Source: Devosia ginsengisoli
Lineage (GTDB): Bacteria > Pseudomonadota > Alphaproteobacteria > Rhizobiales > Devosiaceae
NCBI RefSeq assembly: GCF_007859655.1
Contig: NZ_CP042304.1
Coordinates: 4,342,501 to 4,406,500 of the forward strand
Length of the DNA stretch: 64,000 nt
Reading direction: 5' to 3'
Below, piece by piece: positions 1-7,759 of this stretch. A model generated the notes under the pieces. That model saw only the letters and a program-made list of their open reading frames with translations, made no database searches and had not been told where the DNA came from. Position numbers and translations under genes: made by a program. How positions within the stretch are numbered: position 1 is the first letter of the stretch; every line of letters begins with the position of its first letter.

Positions 1-776
1 CCGAGACGATTGCCATCGGCAAGGGCGAGATCACCTTCGACCATGTGACGTTCCAGTATGGCGCCCATCCGACGCCGCTCTACCGCGATTTCTCGGTGCG
101 GATTGCGCCGGGCGAGCGGGTGGGGCTGGTGGGCCATTCGGGCTCGGGCAAGACGACCTTCGTCAAGCTGATCCAGCGGCTTTACGACGTGAAGTCGGGC
201 GCGATCCGCATCGACGGGCAGGATATCGCCCAGGTGAAGCAATCGAGCCTGCGCGGCCAGATCGCCATCGTGCAGCAGGAGCCTATCCTGTTCCACCGCA
301 CGCTGGCCGAGAACATCGCCTATGCCCGCCCCGACGCCACGCGCGCCGAGATCGAGCTGGCGGCCATGCAGGCCAATGCGCATGACTTCATCCTCGACCT
401 GCCCAAGGGCTACGAAACCATGGTGGGCGAGCGGGGCGTGAAGCTGTCAGGTGGCGAGCGGCAGCGTGTCGCCATCGCCAGGGCGTTCCTGGCCGATGCG
501 CGGGTGCTGATCCTGGACGAGGCGACCTCGAGCCTCGACAGCGAGAGCGAAGTGCAGATCCAGCAGGCCATGGAACGGCTGATGGTGGGCCGGACGACGC
601 TGGTGATCGCCCACCGGCTATCCACGGTGCGGGCGCTGGACCGGCTGCTGGTCTTCGACAAGGGCAAGATTGTCGAAGAGGGCGACCACGACCAGCTCAT
701 CCGCCTCAATGGCGGCATCTATCGCCGGCTGTTCGAACGGCAGGCGCTGGAGCTGACCAAGGGACTGGTGGCGTAA
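1..776 (+). CDS. ABC exporter, C-terminal ATPase part (5' truncated by window)
   Basis: The reading frame is open from the first complete codon at base 3, so the gene starts outside the window and only its nucleotide-binding domain is visible. Seen: Walker A (GHSGSGKTT, about nt 130-156), a Q-loop (VQQEPILF), the signature LSGGERQR (about nt 444-467), Walker B followed by the D-loop (ILDEATSSLD) and the H-loop histidine (IAHRLSTV). The E-I-T-F-D-H-V-T-F start of the domain and the LSGGERQR/EATSSLD wording are typical of fused permease-ATPase exporters of the MsbA/lipid and multidrug family, in which this domain follows six membrane helices. The substrate cannot be told from the ATPase alone. 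A GTG at nt 45 could be mistaken for a start but lies inside the domain. A hairpin terminator follows the stop. Confidence 0.9.
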   Translation, partial: ETIAIGKGEITFDHVTFQYGAHPTPLYRDFSVRIAPGERVGLVGHSGSGKTTFVKLIQRLYDVKSGAIRIDGQDIAQVKQSSLRGQIAIVQQEPILFHRTLAENIAYARPDATRAEIELAAMQANAHDFILDLPKGYETMVGERGVKLSGGERQRVAIARAFLADARVLILDEATSSLDSESEVQIQQAMERLMVGRTTLVIAHRLSTVRALDRLLVFDKGKIVEEGDHDQLIRLNGGIYRRLFERQALELTKGLVA

Positions 777-782
777 AACGGA

Positions 783-811
783 AGCGCCGGGGTATGAGCC
801 CGGCGCTTTTT
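783..811 (+). terminator. Rho-independent terminator after the ABC exporter
   Basis: Perfect 9-bp stem (AGCGCCGGG, 783-791, with CCCGGCGCT, 799-807), a 7-nt loop and a T-rich run to 811. It begins 7 nt after the stop of the ABC exporter gene. Confidence 0.85.
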
Positions 812-834
812 AGGTGCGTGGTGCTCTCAATCAT

Positions 835-973
835 CTCCCTCCCCCTGTGGGGAGGGATCAAGGGTGGGGGTGTCACGCGCACTGAGCTTGCGGAACCATA
901 CCCCCACCCGGCTCGATCACGGACTTAGCAAGCTAAGTCCTATCTCGCTGTCCCTCCCCACAAGGGGGAGGGA
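835..973. repeat. Nested palindromic intergenic repeat
   Basis: Outer arms of about 23 nt (835-857 and 951-973) built on CCCTCCCCC/GGGGGAGGG enclose a second pair, an AGGGTGGGGG arm near 861-871 against a CCCCCACCC arm near 901-909. An inner perfect hairpin (GGACTTAGC-AA-GCTAAGTCC) sits at 921-940. No coding potential is evident. It resembles the C-rich palindromes at 5897-6056 and 17770-17935 and looks like a dispersed REP-type element. Confidence 0.7.
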
Positions 974-999
974 GGCAGACTGAGAATGTCGTGAAGAGG

Positions 1000-1425
1000 C
1001 TAGACCACGTCCAGCGTCACGTCGAACCCCTTGCGGCTGACTTCGCTATAGGGGCAGATCACGTGGGCGCGCTGGATGATGTCTTCGGCCTTGGCCTTGT
1101 CCATGCCAGGAATGTGGGCCTTGAGGGCGGCTTCGATCCAGAAGCCCTCGCCATCGGCGCGGTCCTTGAAGCTGACTTCGGCGGTGACGGTGGCGTCTTC
1201 GGGAATCTTGTCGCCGCTCTTGCGGGCGGCAGCCTTCATGGCGCCGAGGAAGCAGGCCGAATAGCCGACAGCGAACAGCTGTTCGGGATTGGTGCCGCGG
1301 GCGCCGTCGCCGCCCATCTCCTTGGGCGTGGTCAGGGTGACGTCCAGCACGCCGTCATCAGTGGCGCCATGGCCGGAACGGCCGCCGGTGGATGTGGCGC
1401 GCGCGGTATACATGATCTTGGGCAT
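1000..1425 (-). CDS. ohr: Organic hydroperoxide resistance protein (Ohr/OsmC family)
   Basis: 141-residue Ohr-type thiol peroxidase that reduces organic and fatty-acid hydroperoxides in the cytoplasm. Both family cysteines are present: the peroxidatic Cys58 in YSACF and the resolving Cys124 in VICPYS. The N-terminal K-I-M-Y-T-A-R-A-T and the NPEQLFAVGYSACF segment are characteristic of Ohr rather than OsmC. The frame stays open upstream to 1854, but the ATG at 1425 is chosen because an AGGAG-like ribosome site lies just before it and the length then matches the family. There is no adjacent ohrR-type MarR regulator, so control is not visible here. The gene is monocistronic and divergent from the VOC gene. 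Confidence 0.93.
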   Translation of the reverse strand: MPKIMYTARATSTGGRSGHGATDDGVLDVTLTTPKEMGGDGARGTNPEQLFAVGYSACFLGAMKAAARKSGDKIPEDATVTAEVSFKDRADGEGFWIEAALKAHIPGMDKAKAEDIIQRAHVICPYSEVSRKGFDVTLDVV

Positions 1426-1590
1426 GGGAAGTCTCCTGGAAACGAGTGAGGCCGCACTCCAGCACGAAACTATGAAGAGCGGAAGGCACCCTGATTGCGC
1501 GTGTTTGGCGAACAATGCCTTCAACACCGGGGCGCTGGCGCGACCAATGCCGGGGCCTATATGCTCTGCAGGACAATTCAGGAGGTCGCC

Positions 1591-2511
1591 ATGATCGACA
1601 CATCCGTACAGGTTAACGTGAAATCCAAGCCCATCCTGCCGCTGACCACGACGCTGGGCGCGGTGCATATCGCCGTGACCGAACGCAGCAAGGCGCTCGC
1701 CATCTGGCAGGACGTGGTGGGGCTGGACCTCATTTCCGAAACCGGCAACGAGCTGGTGCTGGGCGCCGGCGGCAAGCCGCTGATCGTGCTGGAAACCGGG
1801 GCGACGCGGCCATCGGTACAGCGTACCATCGGGCTTTATCACGTCGCAATCCACGTGCCCAAGCGGGCCGACCTAGCGCAAATGGCGGTGCGGGCGCTGC
1901 AGCGCAATGTGCGGATTTCGCCGACCGACCACCTGGTGAGTGAAGCGATCTACCTCTGGGACCTCGACGGCAACGGCATCGAAATCACCTTCGAAACGCC
2001 GGGACGCGGCACGCTGGGCGACCCTGACAAGGGCGAGACCTATGCGGTGACAGCGGAGGGCAAGCCCCATTCGGGCCGCGACCCCATCGACATGGACGGG
2101 CTGCTGGCCGAACTGGGGCCCGAGCCGGTGTTGGCCGCGCGCATGCCCGCTGGCACACGGATCGGCCATGTGCATGTGCATGTGGGCGACCTGCAGCAGG
2201 CGATGGATTTTTATCGCGATCTCATCGGCTTTGCCGGTTTCCTGCTGATCACCTCGTTCGGCATGGGCGATGTGGGGCTCGACTACATGCCCCATACGAT
2301 CGCGTTCAATATCTGGTCCGGCCCCAATGCCACGCTGCCCCCGGCGGGCGCTGCCGGCCTGCGCTGGTTCACCATCAATGTGCCGGATGCGGCGACGCTG
2401 GAGGGTGTGAAGACGCGGCTGGGCGGGGCCGGGGCCCCGGTGGCGCCGGTTGAAGGCGGTATCGAGACCCAGGATCCGTTCGGCAACCGGATCAGGGTTC
2501 TGGTGGGGTAG
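1591..2511 (+). CDS. Two-domain VOC family protein (catechol-2,3-dioxygenase/CatE-like)
   Basis: 306 residues with two vicinal-oxygen-chelate (glyoxalase/extradiol dioxygenase) modules: residues about 20-140 (LGAVHIAVTE start, YHVAIHVP, then AIYLWDLDGNGIEI) and about 190-305 (RIGHVHVHVGDLQQAMDFYRDLIGF to a QDPFGNRIRV end). The His of the first strands (VHIAV, VHVHV) and the Glu of NGIEI are the usual metal ligands. This layout is that of Bacillus CatE-like extradiol dioxygenases, but many relatives have unknown substrates and no aromatic catabolic genes are adjacent, so only the family is assigned. The start at ATG 1591 is supported by an AGGAGG ribosome site at about 1579-1585. The open frame extends upstream to 1495 without a better site. 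Confidence 0.85.
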   Translation: MIDTSVQVNVKSKPILPLTTTLGAVHIAVTERSKALAIWQDVVGLDLISETGNELVLGAGGKPLIVLETGATRPSVQRTIGLYHVAIHVPKRADLAQMAVRALQRNVRISPTDHLVSEAIYLWDLDGNGIEITFETPGRGTLGDPDKGETYAVTAEGKPHSGRDPIDMDGLLAELGPEPVLAARMPAGTRIGHVHVHVGDLQQAMDFYRDLIGFAGFLLITSFGMGDVGLDYMPHTIAFNIWSGPNATLPPAGAAGLRWFTINVPDAATLEGVKTRLGGAGAPVAPVEGGIETQDPFGNRIRVLVG

Positions 2512-2571
2512 ACACGAAGCAATCCCCTCCTCACAAGGGAGGGAATTGCACACAGCAATCCGGGAGAAATC

Positions 2572-3114
2572 ATGCGCACAGCCGAGGATGTTCTTCGCTT
2601 CTGGTTCGTCGAGCACGGCCAGGACGACTGGTTTGGTGGCAAGGCGGAATTCGATACGGCGCTGGCGGAGCAATTTGCCGAAACGCATCCGCATGTGGCG
2701 CTGGGCGAGGCCTGGGCGTGGCGGGCGACGCCCGAGGGGCGATTGGCCGAGATCATCGTGCTGGATCAGTTTTCGCGGCAATTGCATCGCGGTTCGCCCG
2801 AGGCTTTCGCGCAGGACAAGATGGCCGTGGCCTTGGCACAGGAGGCGATTGCTGCCGGGGCCGACGAGGTCATTCCGATGGAGCGGCGCATGTTCCTGTT
2901 CATGCCCTTCATGCATGCGGAATCGCTGGTGATCCAGGAGGAAGGCTGCCGGCATTTCGAACAGTTCGGCGAGGAATTGATGAAATTCATGACCGGACAC
3001 CGCGACTGCATCGCCCAGTTTGGCCGGTTCCCGTTCCGGAACAAGGCGCTGGGGCGGGTGAGTACGCCGGAGGAAGTGGCGTATATGGAAGAGCAGAAGG
3101 ATCGGGTGTTTTAG
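2572..3114 (+). CDS. DUF924 family protein
   Basis: 180-residue soluble protein matching the DUF924 family: an N-terminal VLRFWF motif with a DDWFGG segment, IIVLDQFSRQLHRGSPEAFAQD in the first third, and FMPFMHAESLVIQEEG in the middle. The fold is all-helical and TPR-like. The biochemical role is not established for the family. The ATG is preceded by a GGGAGA ribosome site. It lies 60 nt after the VOC gene, with an imperfect C-rich hairpin in between, so co-transcription is uncertain. A palindromic repeat follows. Confidence 0.85.
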   Translation: MRTAEDVLRFWFVEHGQDDWFGGKAEFDTALAEQFAETHPHVALGEAWAWRATPEGRLAEIIVLDQFSRQLHRGSPEAFAQDKMAVALAQEAIAAGADEVIPMERRMFLFMPFMHAESLVIQEEGCRHFEQFGEELMKFMTGHRDCIAQFGRFPFRNKALGRVSTPEEVAYMEEQKDRVF

Positions 3115-3148
3115 GGCTGGGGCCGGACTGCTGCTGCTATTGCCCCAA

Positions 3149-3281
3149 CCACGGTGTCACCCCGGCCTTGAGCCGGGGCCTATCCTGAGATTGAGCCACC
3201 GCCGCAAGGTGGCTCGAACAGGCCTGGCGGGAGGACAAACATCTCAGGATGGATCCCGGCTCAAGGCCGGGATGACATCGC
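3149..3281. repeat. Palindromic intergenic repeat, family A
   Basis: Inverted arms built on GTGTCACCCCGGCCTTGAG and its complement (ends near 3149 and 3281), with an inner ATCCTGAGA/ATCTCAGGAT pair. Related copies occur at 9165-9302 and 41388-41468. It separates two convergent genes (DUF924 and KDG kinase). It is non-coding and could form a long hairpin. Confidence 0.75.
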
Positions 3282-3308
3282 GTGTGTGGCAGCGCTCGTT
3301 GAACGCAC

Positions 3309-4220
3309 CTATTCCGCAAGCAATTTCGGATCGACCAGCGCACCCTTTTGGCCGATGACCACGCCGGCCACGCGGTGGGCCGCTTCGGCGGCCTGTTGCA
3401 GGGACTTGCCGGCCAGCCGCGCGCTCAGATAGGCCCCGTTGAAACTGTCGCCGGCCCCGGTGGCGTCGACCACCTTGGCGCCGGGCTGCGGCGCGACCTT
3501 GACGCGCTCGGAAGCGGTGGCGATCAGCGCTTCGCCCGCGCCATCCTTGACTACCACTTCCTCGACGCCGAGCTCAAGATAGCGGTCGGCCGTGTCGTCT
3601 ACCGACTTGTCGCCGAACAATGGCGCCTCGTCGCCGTGGGTGGGCAGCACCACGTCGCACATGGTGGCGGCAGCCGTCAGCACTGCGGTCATGACGCGCG
3701 GGCTGGTCCACAGGGCAGGGCGGATATTGGTATCGAACACGACCTTGGCGCCGGCATCGCGCGCCCGGACCACGGCGCCGAGCAACCGGCCGCGGGCGCG
3801 CGGGGCGAGGATGGCCAGCGTGATGCCGGAGAAATAGACCATGCTGGCGCCCTTGACGGCCGCAGCGAGCGCGTCCTTGTCGTCGGCCAGCAGTTTGGCG
3901 GCGGAGGTGTCGCGCCAATAGGTGAAGTGACGGTCACCCTTTTCCTGGTGGATCAGGTAGAGGCCGGGACGGCGACCGGGCACGGTGCTTATGTGGCTGG
4001 TGCCGATATTGTTGGCGTCGAGGAAGGCGCGGATATCGCCGGAATAGCGGTCTTCGCCGAGGCCGGTGAAATAGTCGACCGACCAGTCCTCGCCGAGCAA
4101 GGCGCGCATATACCAGGCGGTGTTGAGCGTATCGCCGGCATAGCCGAGGCGATATTGACGATCCTCGCCGCCGCTCATCTCGATCATGCATTCACCGATG
4201 CTGACGAAACGATTTGTCAC
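3309..4220 (-). CDS. kdgK: 2-keto-3-deoxygluconate kinase (PfkB family)
   Basis: 303-residue ribokinase/PfkB-family sugar kinase. Seen: an N-terminal FVSIGECMIEMSGG strand, the GDTLNTAWYMR segment that contacts sugar, a PGRRPGLYLI segment, and the C-terminal DATGAGDSFNGAY signature carrying the catalytic Asp. The ECMIE N-terminus and the NTA(W)Y segment are typical of KDG kinases, which make 2-keto-3-deoxy-6-phosphogluconate for the Entner-Doudoroff aldolase. The GTG at 4220 is taken as start because a GGAGG site sits 7 nt upstream; the upstream open frame runs through a repeat. It is divergent from a mannonate/polyol dehydrogenase, which fits hexuronate degradation. Other PfkB substrates cannot be excluded from sequence alone. 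Confidence 0.85.
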   Translation of the reverse strand: MTNRFVSIGECMIEMSGGEDRQYRLGYAGDTLNTAWYMRALLGEDWSVDYFTGLGEDRYSGDIRAFLDANNIGTSHISTVPGRRPGLYLIHQEKGDRHFTYWRDTSAAKLLADDKDALAAAVKGASMVYFSGITLAILAPRARGRLLGAVVRARDAGAKVVFDTNIRPALWTSPRVMTAVLTAAATMCDVVLPTHGDEAPLFGDKSVDDTADRYLELGVEEVVVKDGAGEALIATASERVKVAPQPGAKVVDATGAGDSFNGAYLSARLAGKSLQQAAEAAHRVAGVVIGQKGALVDPKLLAE

Positions 4221-4258
4221 TGCACGTCCTCCACGATGGGCTATTCGCATAGTCACAG

Positions 4259-4336
4259 CGTCATTCCCGCGCAAGCGGGAATCCATTCTTCTGCTGTCCC
4301 GCCAAAGAGTGGATTCCCGCCTTCGCGGGAATGACG
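4259..4336. repeat. Palindromic intergenic repeat, family B
   Basis: Inverted arms CGTCATTCCCGC...GCGGGAATCCA and their complement, ending GCGGGAATGACG at 4336. This is a widespread type of bacterial intergenic palindrome, and no second copy is noticed in this window. It sits between the divergent KDG kinase and dehydrogenase genes, so it lies in their promoter region. Confidence 0.7.
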
Positions 4337-4422
4337 TAGAGACGGGTGAATGACATAGCGGCGCTCTTCCATACAAGATGAAATCTGACTATGGTGCGCG
4401 CGATTTCATCGCGGAGACTTCC

Positions 4423-5895
4423 ATGACGCGCCTCAGCGCCAGCACAATTGCCAATGCCCCCGCCGGCGTCCGCCTGCCTGACTATGATCGCAGCCAGGTC
4501 ACGGCAGGTATCGTGCATCTGGGCATCGGGGCGTTTCATCGCGCGCATATGGCTGTCTATGTCGATGACCTGCTGAAGGATAATCCGGACTGGGCCATTG
4601 TCGGCGCCAGCCTGCGCCGGCCGGACACCAAGGAAGCGCTGGAGCCGCAGGACGGGCTCTATACGGTGGCCATCCGCGACGCCGAGGGCACGCATCCGCG
4701 CGTGATCGGCTCGATCCTAAAGGTGCTCGACGCCAATACCGAGCGCGAGGAATTGCTGGCGCTGATGGCGAGCCCGGCCATCCGCATCGTCTCACTGACC
4801 GTGACCGAAAAGGGCTATTGCCACGATCCGGCTACCGGCGAACTGGATCAGCGCCATCCTGACGTCGTGCATGACCTGGCCAATCCCACCGCGCCGAAAT
4901 CGGCGCCGGGCATGCTGGTCGAGGCGCTGGCGCGGCGCAAGGCGGCGGGCATTGCCCCCTTCGCGGTGATGAGCTGCGATAACCTGCCCTCCAACGGCGA
5001 GACGGTGCAGCGGATCGTCACCAAATTCGCCAGCCTGCGCGATGCGGCTCTGGGGGAATATGTTGCCGGTGTAGCCTTCCCCGGCACCATGGTGGACCGC
5101 ATCGTGCCCTCGACCACCGATGCCGACCGCGCAACGGTGGCCGGGCTGATCGGGGCGGAGGATGCCTGGCCGATCATGACCGAGCCCTTCACCCAATGGG
5201 TGATCGAGGATCATTTCCCGCAGGGCCGCCCGCCCTTCGAGAAGGCCGGGGCGCAACTGGTTGGGGATGTGGAGCCCTTCGAGCGCATGAAGCTGCGCAT
5301 GCTCAATGGCAGCCACTCGACCATGGCCTATCTCGGCTATCTCGCGGGCTATGAATATATTTCAGACGTGATGGGCGATACCGACTTCGTCAAGCTGATC
5401 CATGGGCTGATGACCGAGGAGGCCATGCCGACGCTGGACATGCCCGGCGTGGACCTGGGCGCCTATCGCGATCAGTTGCTCGATCGGTTCCGCAACCCGG
5501 CGCTGAAGCACCGGACCTGGCAGATCGCCATGGATGGGTCGCAGAAGCTGCCGCAGCGGCTGCTGGGGACTATTCGCGAGCGGCTGAAAGCCGGGCAGGG
5601 TTTTGAGCGGCTGGGGCTCGGGGTGGCGGCGTGGATGCGCTATGTCACCGGCATCGATGAGAAGGGCGAGAATATCGATGTGCGCGATCCGCTGGCCATG
5701 CGGATGATGGCGATTGCCGCCGATGCCGGCGGGGATGCCGAGGCGCTGTATGAGGGGCTGGCGGGGCTGGTGGAAGTATTCGGCACGGACCTGGCGGACA
5801 ATCAGGCGTTCGGGGAGACCGTGGCGACGGCGCTGGATGAGCTGTTCGAATTGGGGGTGAAGGAGACGGTGCGAGGTGTGGTGGAGAGCCACTGA
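4423..5895 (+). CDS. uxuB: Mannitol dehydrogenase family protein, probable D-mannonate oxidoreductase (fructuronate reductase)
   Basis: 490-residue polyol/long-chain mannitol dehydrogenase family enzyme. Seen: the NAD-binding GIGAFHRAH motif (residues about 33-41), VSLTVTEKGYC, SCDNLPSNG, FPGTMVDRIVP, and the catalytic-lysine region KLRMLNGSHS (about 290-299). Family members interconvert fructuronate and mannonate (UxuB) or polyols and ketoses. The divergent KDG kinase favours a hexuronate role: fructuronate to mannonate, to KDG, to KDPG. The required mannonate dehydratase UxuA is not in the window. The ATG at 4423 with a GGAGA site 6 nt upstream is preferred over the in-frame ATG at 4378, because the family starts close to this methionine. 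Confidence 0.82.
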   Translation: MTRLSASTIANAPAGVRLPDYDRSQVTAGIVHLGIGAFHRAHMAVYVDDLLKDNPDWAIVGASLRRPDTKEALEPQDGLYTVAIRDAEGTHPRVIGSILKVLDANTEREELLALMASPAIRIVSLTVTEKGYCHDPATGELDQRHPDVVHDLANPTAPKSAPGMLVEALARRKAAGIAPFAVMSCDNLPSNGETVQRIVTKFASLRDAALGEYVAGVAFPGTMVDRIVPSTTDADRATVAGLIGAEDAWPIMTEPFTQWVIEDHFPQGRPPFEKAGAQLVGDVEPFERMKLRMLNGSHSTMAYLGYLAGYEYISDVMGDTDFVKLIHGLMTEEAMPTLDMPGVDLGAYRDQLLDRFRNPALKHRTWQIAMDGSQKLPQRLLGTIRERLKAGQGFERLGLGVAAWMRYVTGIDEKGENIDVRDPLAMRMMAIAADAGGDAEALYEGLAGLVEVFGTDLADNQAFGETVATALDELFELGVKETVRGVVESH

Positions 5896-5896
5896 A

Positions 5897-6056
5897 CCCT
5901 AGCCCTCTCCCCTTGAGGGAGAGGGTGGTTTTCCGCGTTCAGCGGAAAACCGGGTGAGGGGTCCTGCGCTCTCCCATGCTTCTGAGTGTGGGGAGAGTCC
6001 GACACCCCTCATCCGCCCTTCGGGCACCTTCTCCCTCAAGGGGAGAAGGGTGACGA
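5897..6056. repeat. Palindromic intergenic repeat, family C
   Basis: Outer arms CCCTCTCCCCTTGAGGGAGA and TCTCCCTCAAGGGGAGAAGG, with an inner CACCCGGTTTTCC-like stem around 5930-5957 and a CACCCCTCATCC/GGGTGAGGGGT pair. It lies between two convergent genes (uxuB and the iron alcohol dehydrogenase). It has no coding content and is similar to 17770-17935. Confidence 0.75.
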
Positions 6057-6072
6057 CTGATGGACTGGTGTC

Positions 6073-7230
6073 TTAAACCCGCCCCTCCATGGCCCGGTCG
6101 AAAATCTCCAGCGCTCTTGCCTTGGTCAGTTCCACCGGATTACCGCCCGCGGTGGGATCGACAATCGCCATGTCGCCGATCAGGTCGCGTTGGCTGGCGT
6201 CCACCTTGAAATCGGCCAAAGTGTGCGGCACGTCGAGGCGCATGCGCAGGCCGATGACGGCGTGCTGGAAGGCTTCGAAGCTGGGGGCGAGGCCGAGATA
6301 GGCGGCGAGGCGGGCGATGCGGGCCTCGATGGCCGCTTTGTTGACCGCCAGCACATAGGGCATGAAGACGGCATTGGTCATGCCGTGATGGGTGTCGTAG
6401 AGCGCGCCGACCGGATGGCTGAGGGCGTGGATGGCGCCGAGCCCCTTCTGGAAGGCGGTGGCGCCCATGGCGGCGGCGCTCATCATGTGGCCGCGCGCTT
6501 CGACATCGTTTGGGTCGGCATGGACCTTGGGCAGGTTCTCGAAGACGAGGCGGATGCCTTCCACAGCAATGCCGTCGGCCATGGGGTGATAGCCGGGCGC
6601 GCAATAGGCTTCGAGGCAATGGGCCAGCGCATCCATGCCCGTGCCCACGGTGATGAATTTGGGCATGCCGACCGTCAGTTCGGGATCGGCAATGACCACT
6701 TTGGGCATCATTAGGGGGTGGAAGATGACCTTTTTGGTGTGGGTCGTCTCATCGGTGATGACGCCGGCGCGGCCGACTTCCGAGCCGGTGCCGGCGGTGG
6801 TCGGCACGGCGACGATGGGGAAGATGCCCTTGGGATCGGCGCGGGTCCACCAGTCCCCGATATCCTCGAAGTCCCACATCGGCCTTGTCTGGCCGGCCAT
6901 GAAGGCGATGACCTTGCCGACGTCGAGACCCGAGCCGCCGCCAAAGGCGATGACGCCATCATGCCCGCCCTCGCGCAGCACCTTGATGCCAGCTTCGACA
7001 TTGGCCGAGATGGGATTGGGCTTCACATCGGCGAAGAGGCCGACCGGGATGCCAGCGTCCCTGAGGATCTGCACAGTGTTCTGGGTGACCGGCAGGCTGG
7101 CGAGGCCAGCGTCGGTCACCAGCAAGGGTTTGGTTATGCCTGATGATTTGAGGGCTTCGGGCAGTTCGGCAATGCGGCCGGGGCCGAATTTGACTGCGGT
7201 TGGGTAGTTCCAGTTGGCTTTTGTGACCAT
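6073..7230 (-). CDS. Iron-containing alcohol dehydrogenase
   Basis: 385-residue group III (iron-dependent) alcohol dehydrogenase. NAD-binding GGGSGLDVGK near residue 98, then PTTAGTGSEV, and the metal ligands in MDALAHCLEAY (Asp and His) plus IHALSHPVGALYDTHHG (two His) are all present. It oxidises or reduces an alcohol/aldehyde pair. As the last gene of an eight-gene leftward operon with an aldehyde dehydrogenase and a glutamine-synthetase-like ligase, it plausibly oxidises the hydroxyl of a gamma-glutamylated amino alcohol, or a related alcohol (inference). Two adjacent ATGs exist (7233 and 7230); 7230 gives the better 6-nt spacing to a GGGGG ribosome site. Only 11 nt separate it from the DUF2569 gene. 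Confidence 0.9.
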   Translation of the reverse strand: MVTKANWNYPTAVKFGPGRIAELPEALKSSGITKPLLVTDAGLASLPVTQNTVQILRDAGIPVGLFADVKPNPISANVEAGIKVLREGGHDGVIAFGGGSGLDVGKVIAFMAGQTRPMWDFEDIGDWWTRADPKGIFPIVAVPTTAGTGSEVGRAGVITDETTHTKKVIFHPLMMPKVVIADPELTVGMPKFITVGTGMDALAHCLEAYCAPGYHPMADGIAVEGIRLVFENLPKVHADPNDVEARGHMMSAAAMGATAFQKGLGAIHALSHPVGALYDTHHGMTNAVFMPYVLAVNKAAIEARIARLAAYLGLAPSFEAFQHAVIGLRMRLDVPHTLADFKVDASQRDLIGDMAIVDPTAGGNPVELTKARALEIFDRAMEGRV

Positions 7231-7241
7231 CATTGTCCCCC

Positions 7242-7742
7242 TTAGTTGACGAAGGTGTTTTTCACCCGCACGGATTTGAACATGTAGGGTATCCAGATGG
7301 CGGCGCCGAACACCGCCCTGCCGATGCCTTGCGCTGTATCCTGATCCCAAAAAACCACGCCCGGTGTGTCGTAATAGGATCGGAAGGCGTTGTAGACGAA
7401 GACGAGGTCCAGCAGCATGATGAGAAGGTTGGCGGCGAGCCAGCCGGCATATAGCAGCGGGAAGTATCGCTTCTTCTGGAAGAAGAGAGCGAGCAGAACG
7501 GCTGGTGCAAGAAGCTGTAGCACCACATTCGATATCAATTCGAACCAGACCACGAGCATCTGAGCTGCTGTCAGGCCAGCGCCGGATGTTAGCAGCGGAA
7601 GCAGGTCGCCGAAGGTCGGTATAGCCAGAACCGGCGTTGCAAACAGCCCCAGGGCCGGCAGGATCAGCCAGCCGCCCAACCCTGTCGGTCCCCTCAATGT
7701 TTCCGTTCGCTTATGCTGTTCTTGCAGTTCTGCAGACGTCAT
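7242..7742 (-). CDS. DUF2569 family membrane protein
   Basis: 166-residue integral membrane protein with about four hydrophobic segments. It begins with a GLGGWLILPALGL motif near residue 25 and ends in SVRVKNTFVN, both hallmarks of DUF2569. The function of the family is unknown. It sits between the aldehyde dehydrogenase and iron alcohol dehydrogenase genes of a catabolic operon. The start at 7742 is chosen for its GGGGG site 7 nt upstream; an alternative ATG at 7757 is in frame and equally close to the end of the upstream gene. Its presence inside a tightly packed enzyme operon suggests a role linked to the substrate or its toxic intermediates, but nothing in the sequence proves this. Confidence 0.8.
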   Translation of the reverse strand: MTSAELQEQHKRTETLRGPTGLGGWLILPALGLFATPVLAIPTFGDLLPLLTSGAGLTAAQMLVVWFELISNVVLQLLAPAVLLALFFQKKRYFPLLYAGWLAANLLIMLLDLVFVYNAFRSYYDTPGVVFWDQDTAQGIGRAVFGAAIWIPYMFKSVRVKNTFVN

Positions 7743-7759
7743 GTGCGGTGCCCCCATGG

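Noticed and set aside
835..973. CRISPR array or attachment site in the C-rich repeats
   Set aside because: The repeats are inverted, not regularly spaced direct repeats, have no cas genes nearby, and do not flank a mobile element.
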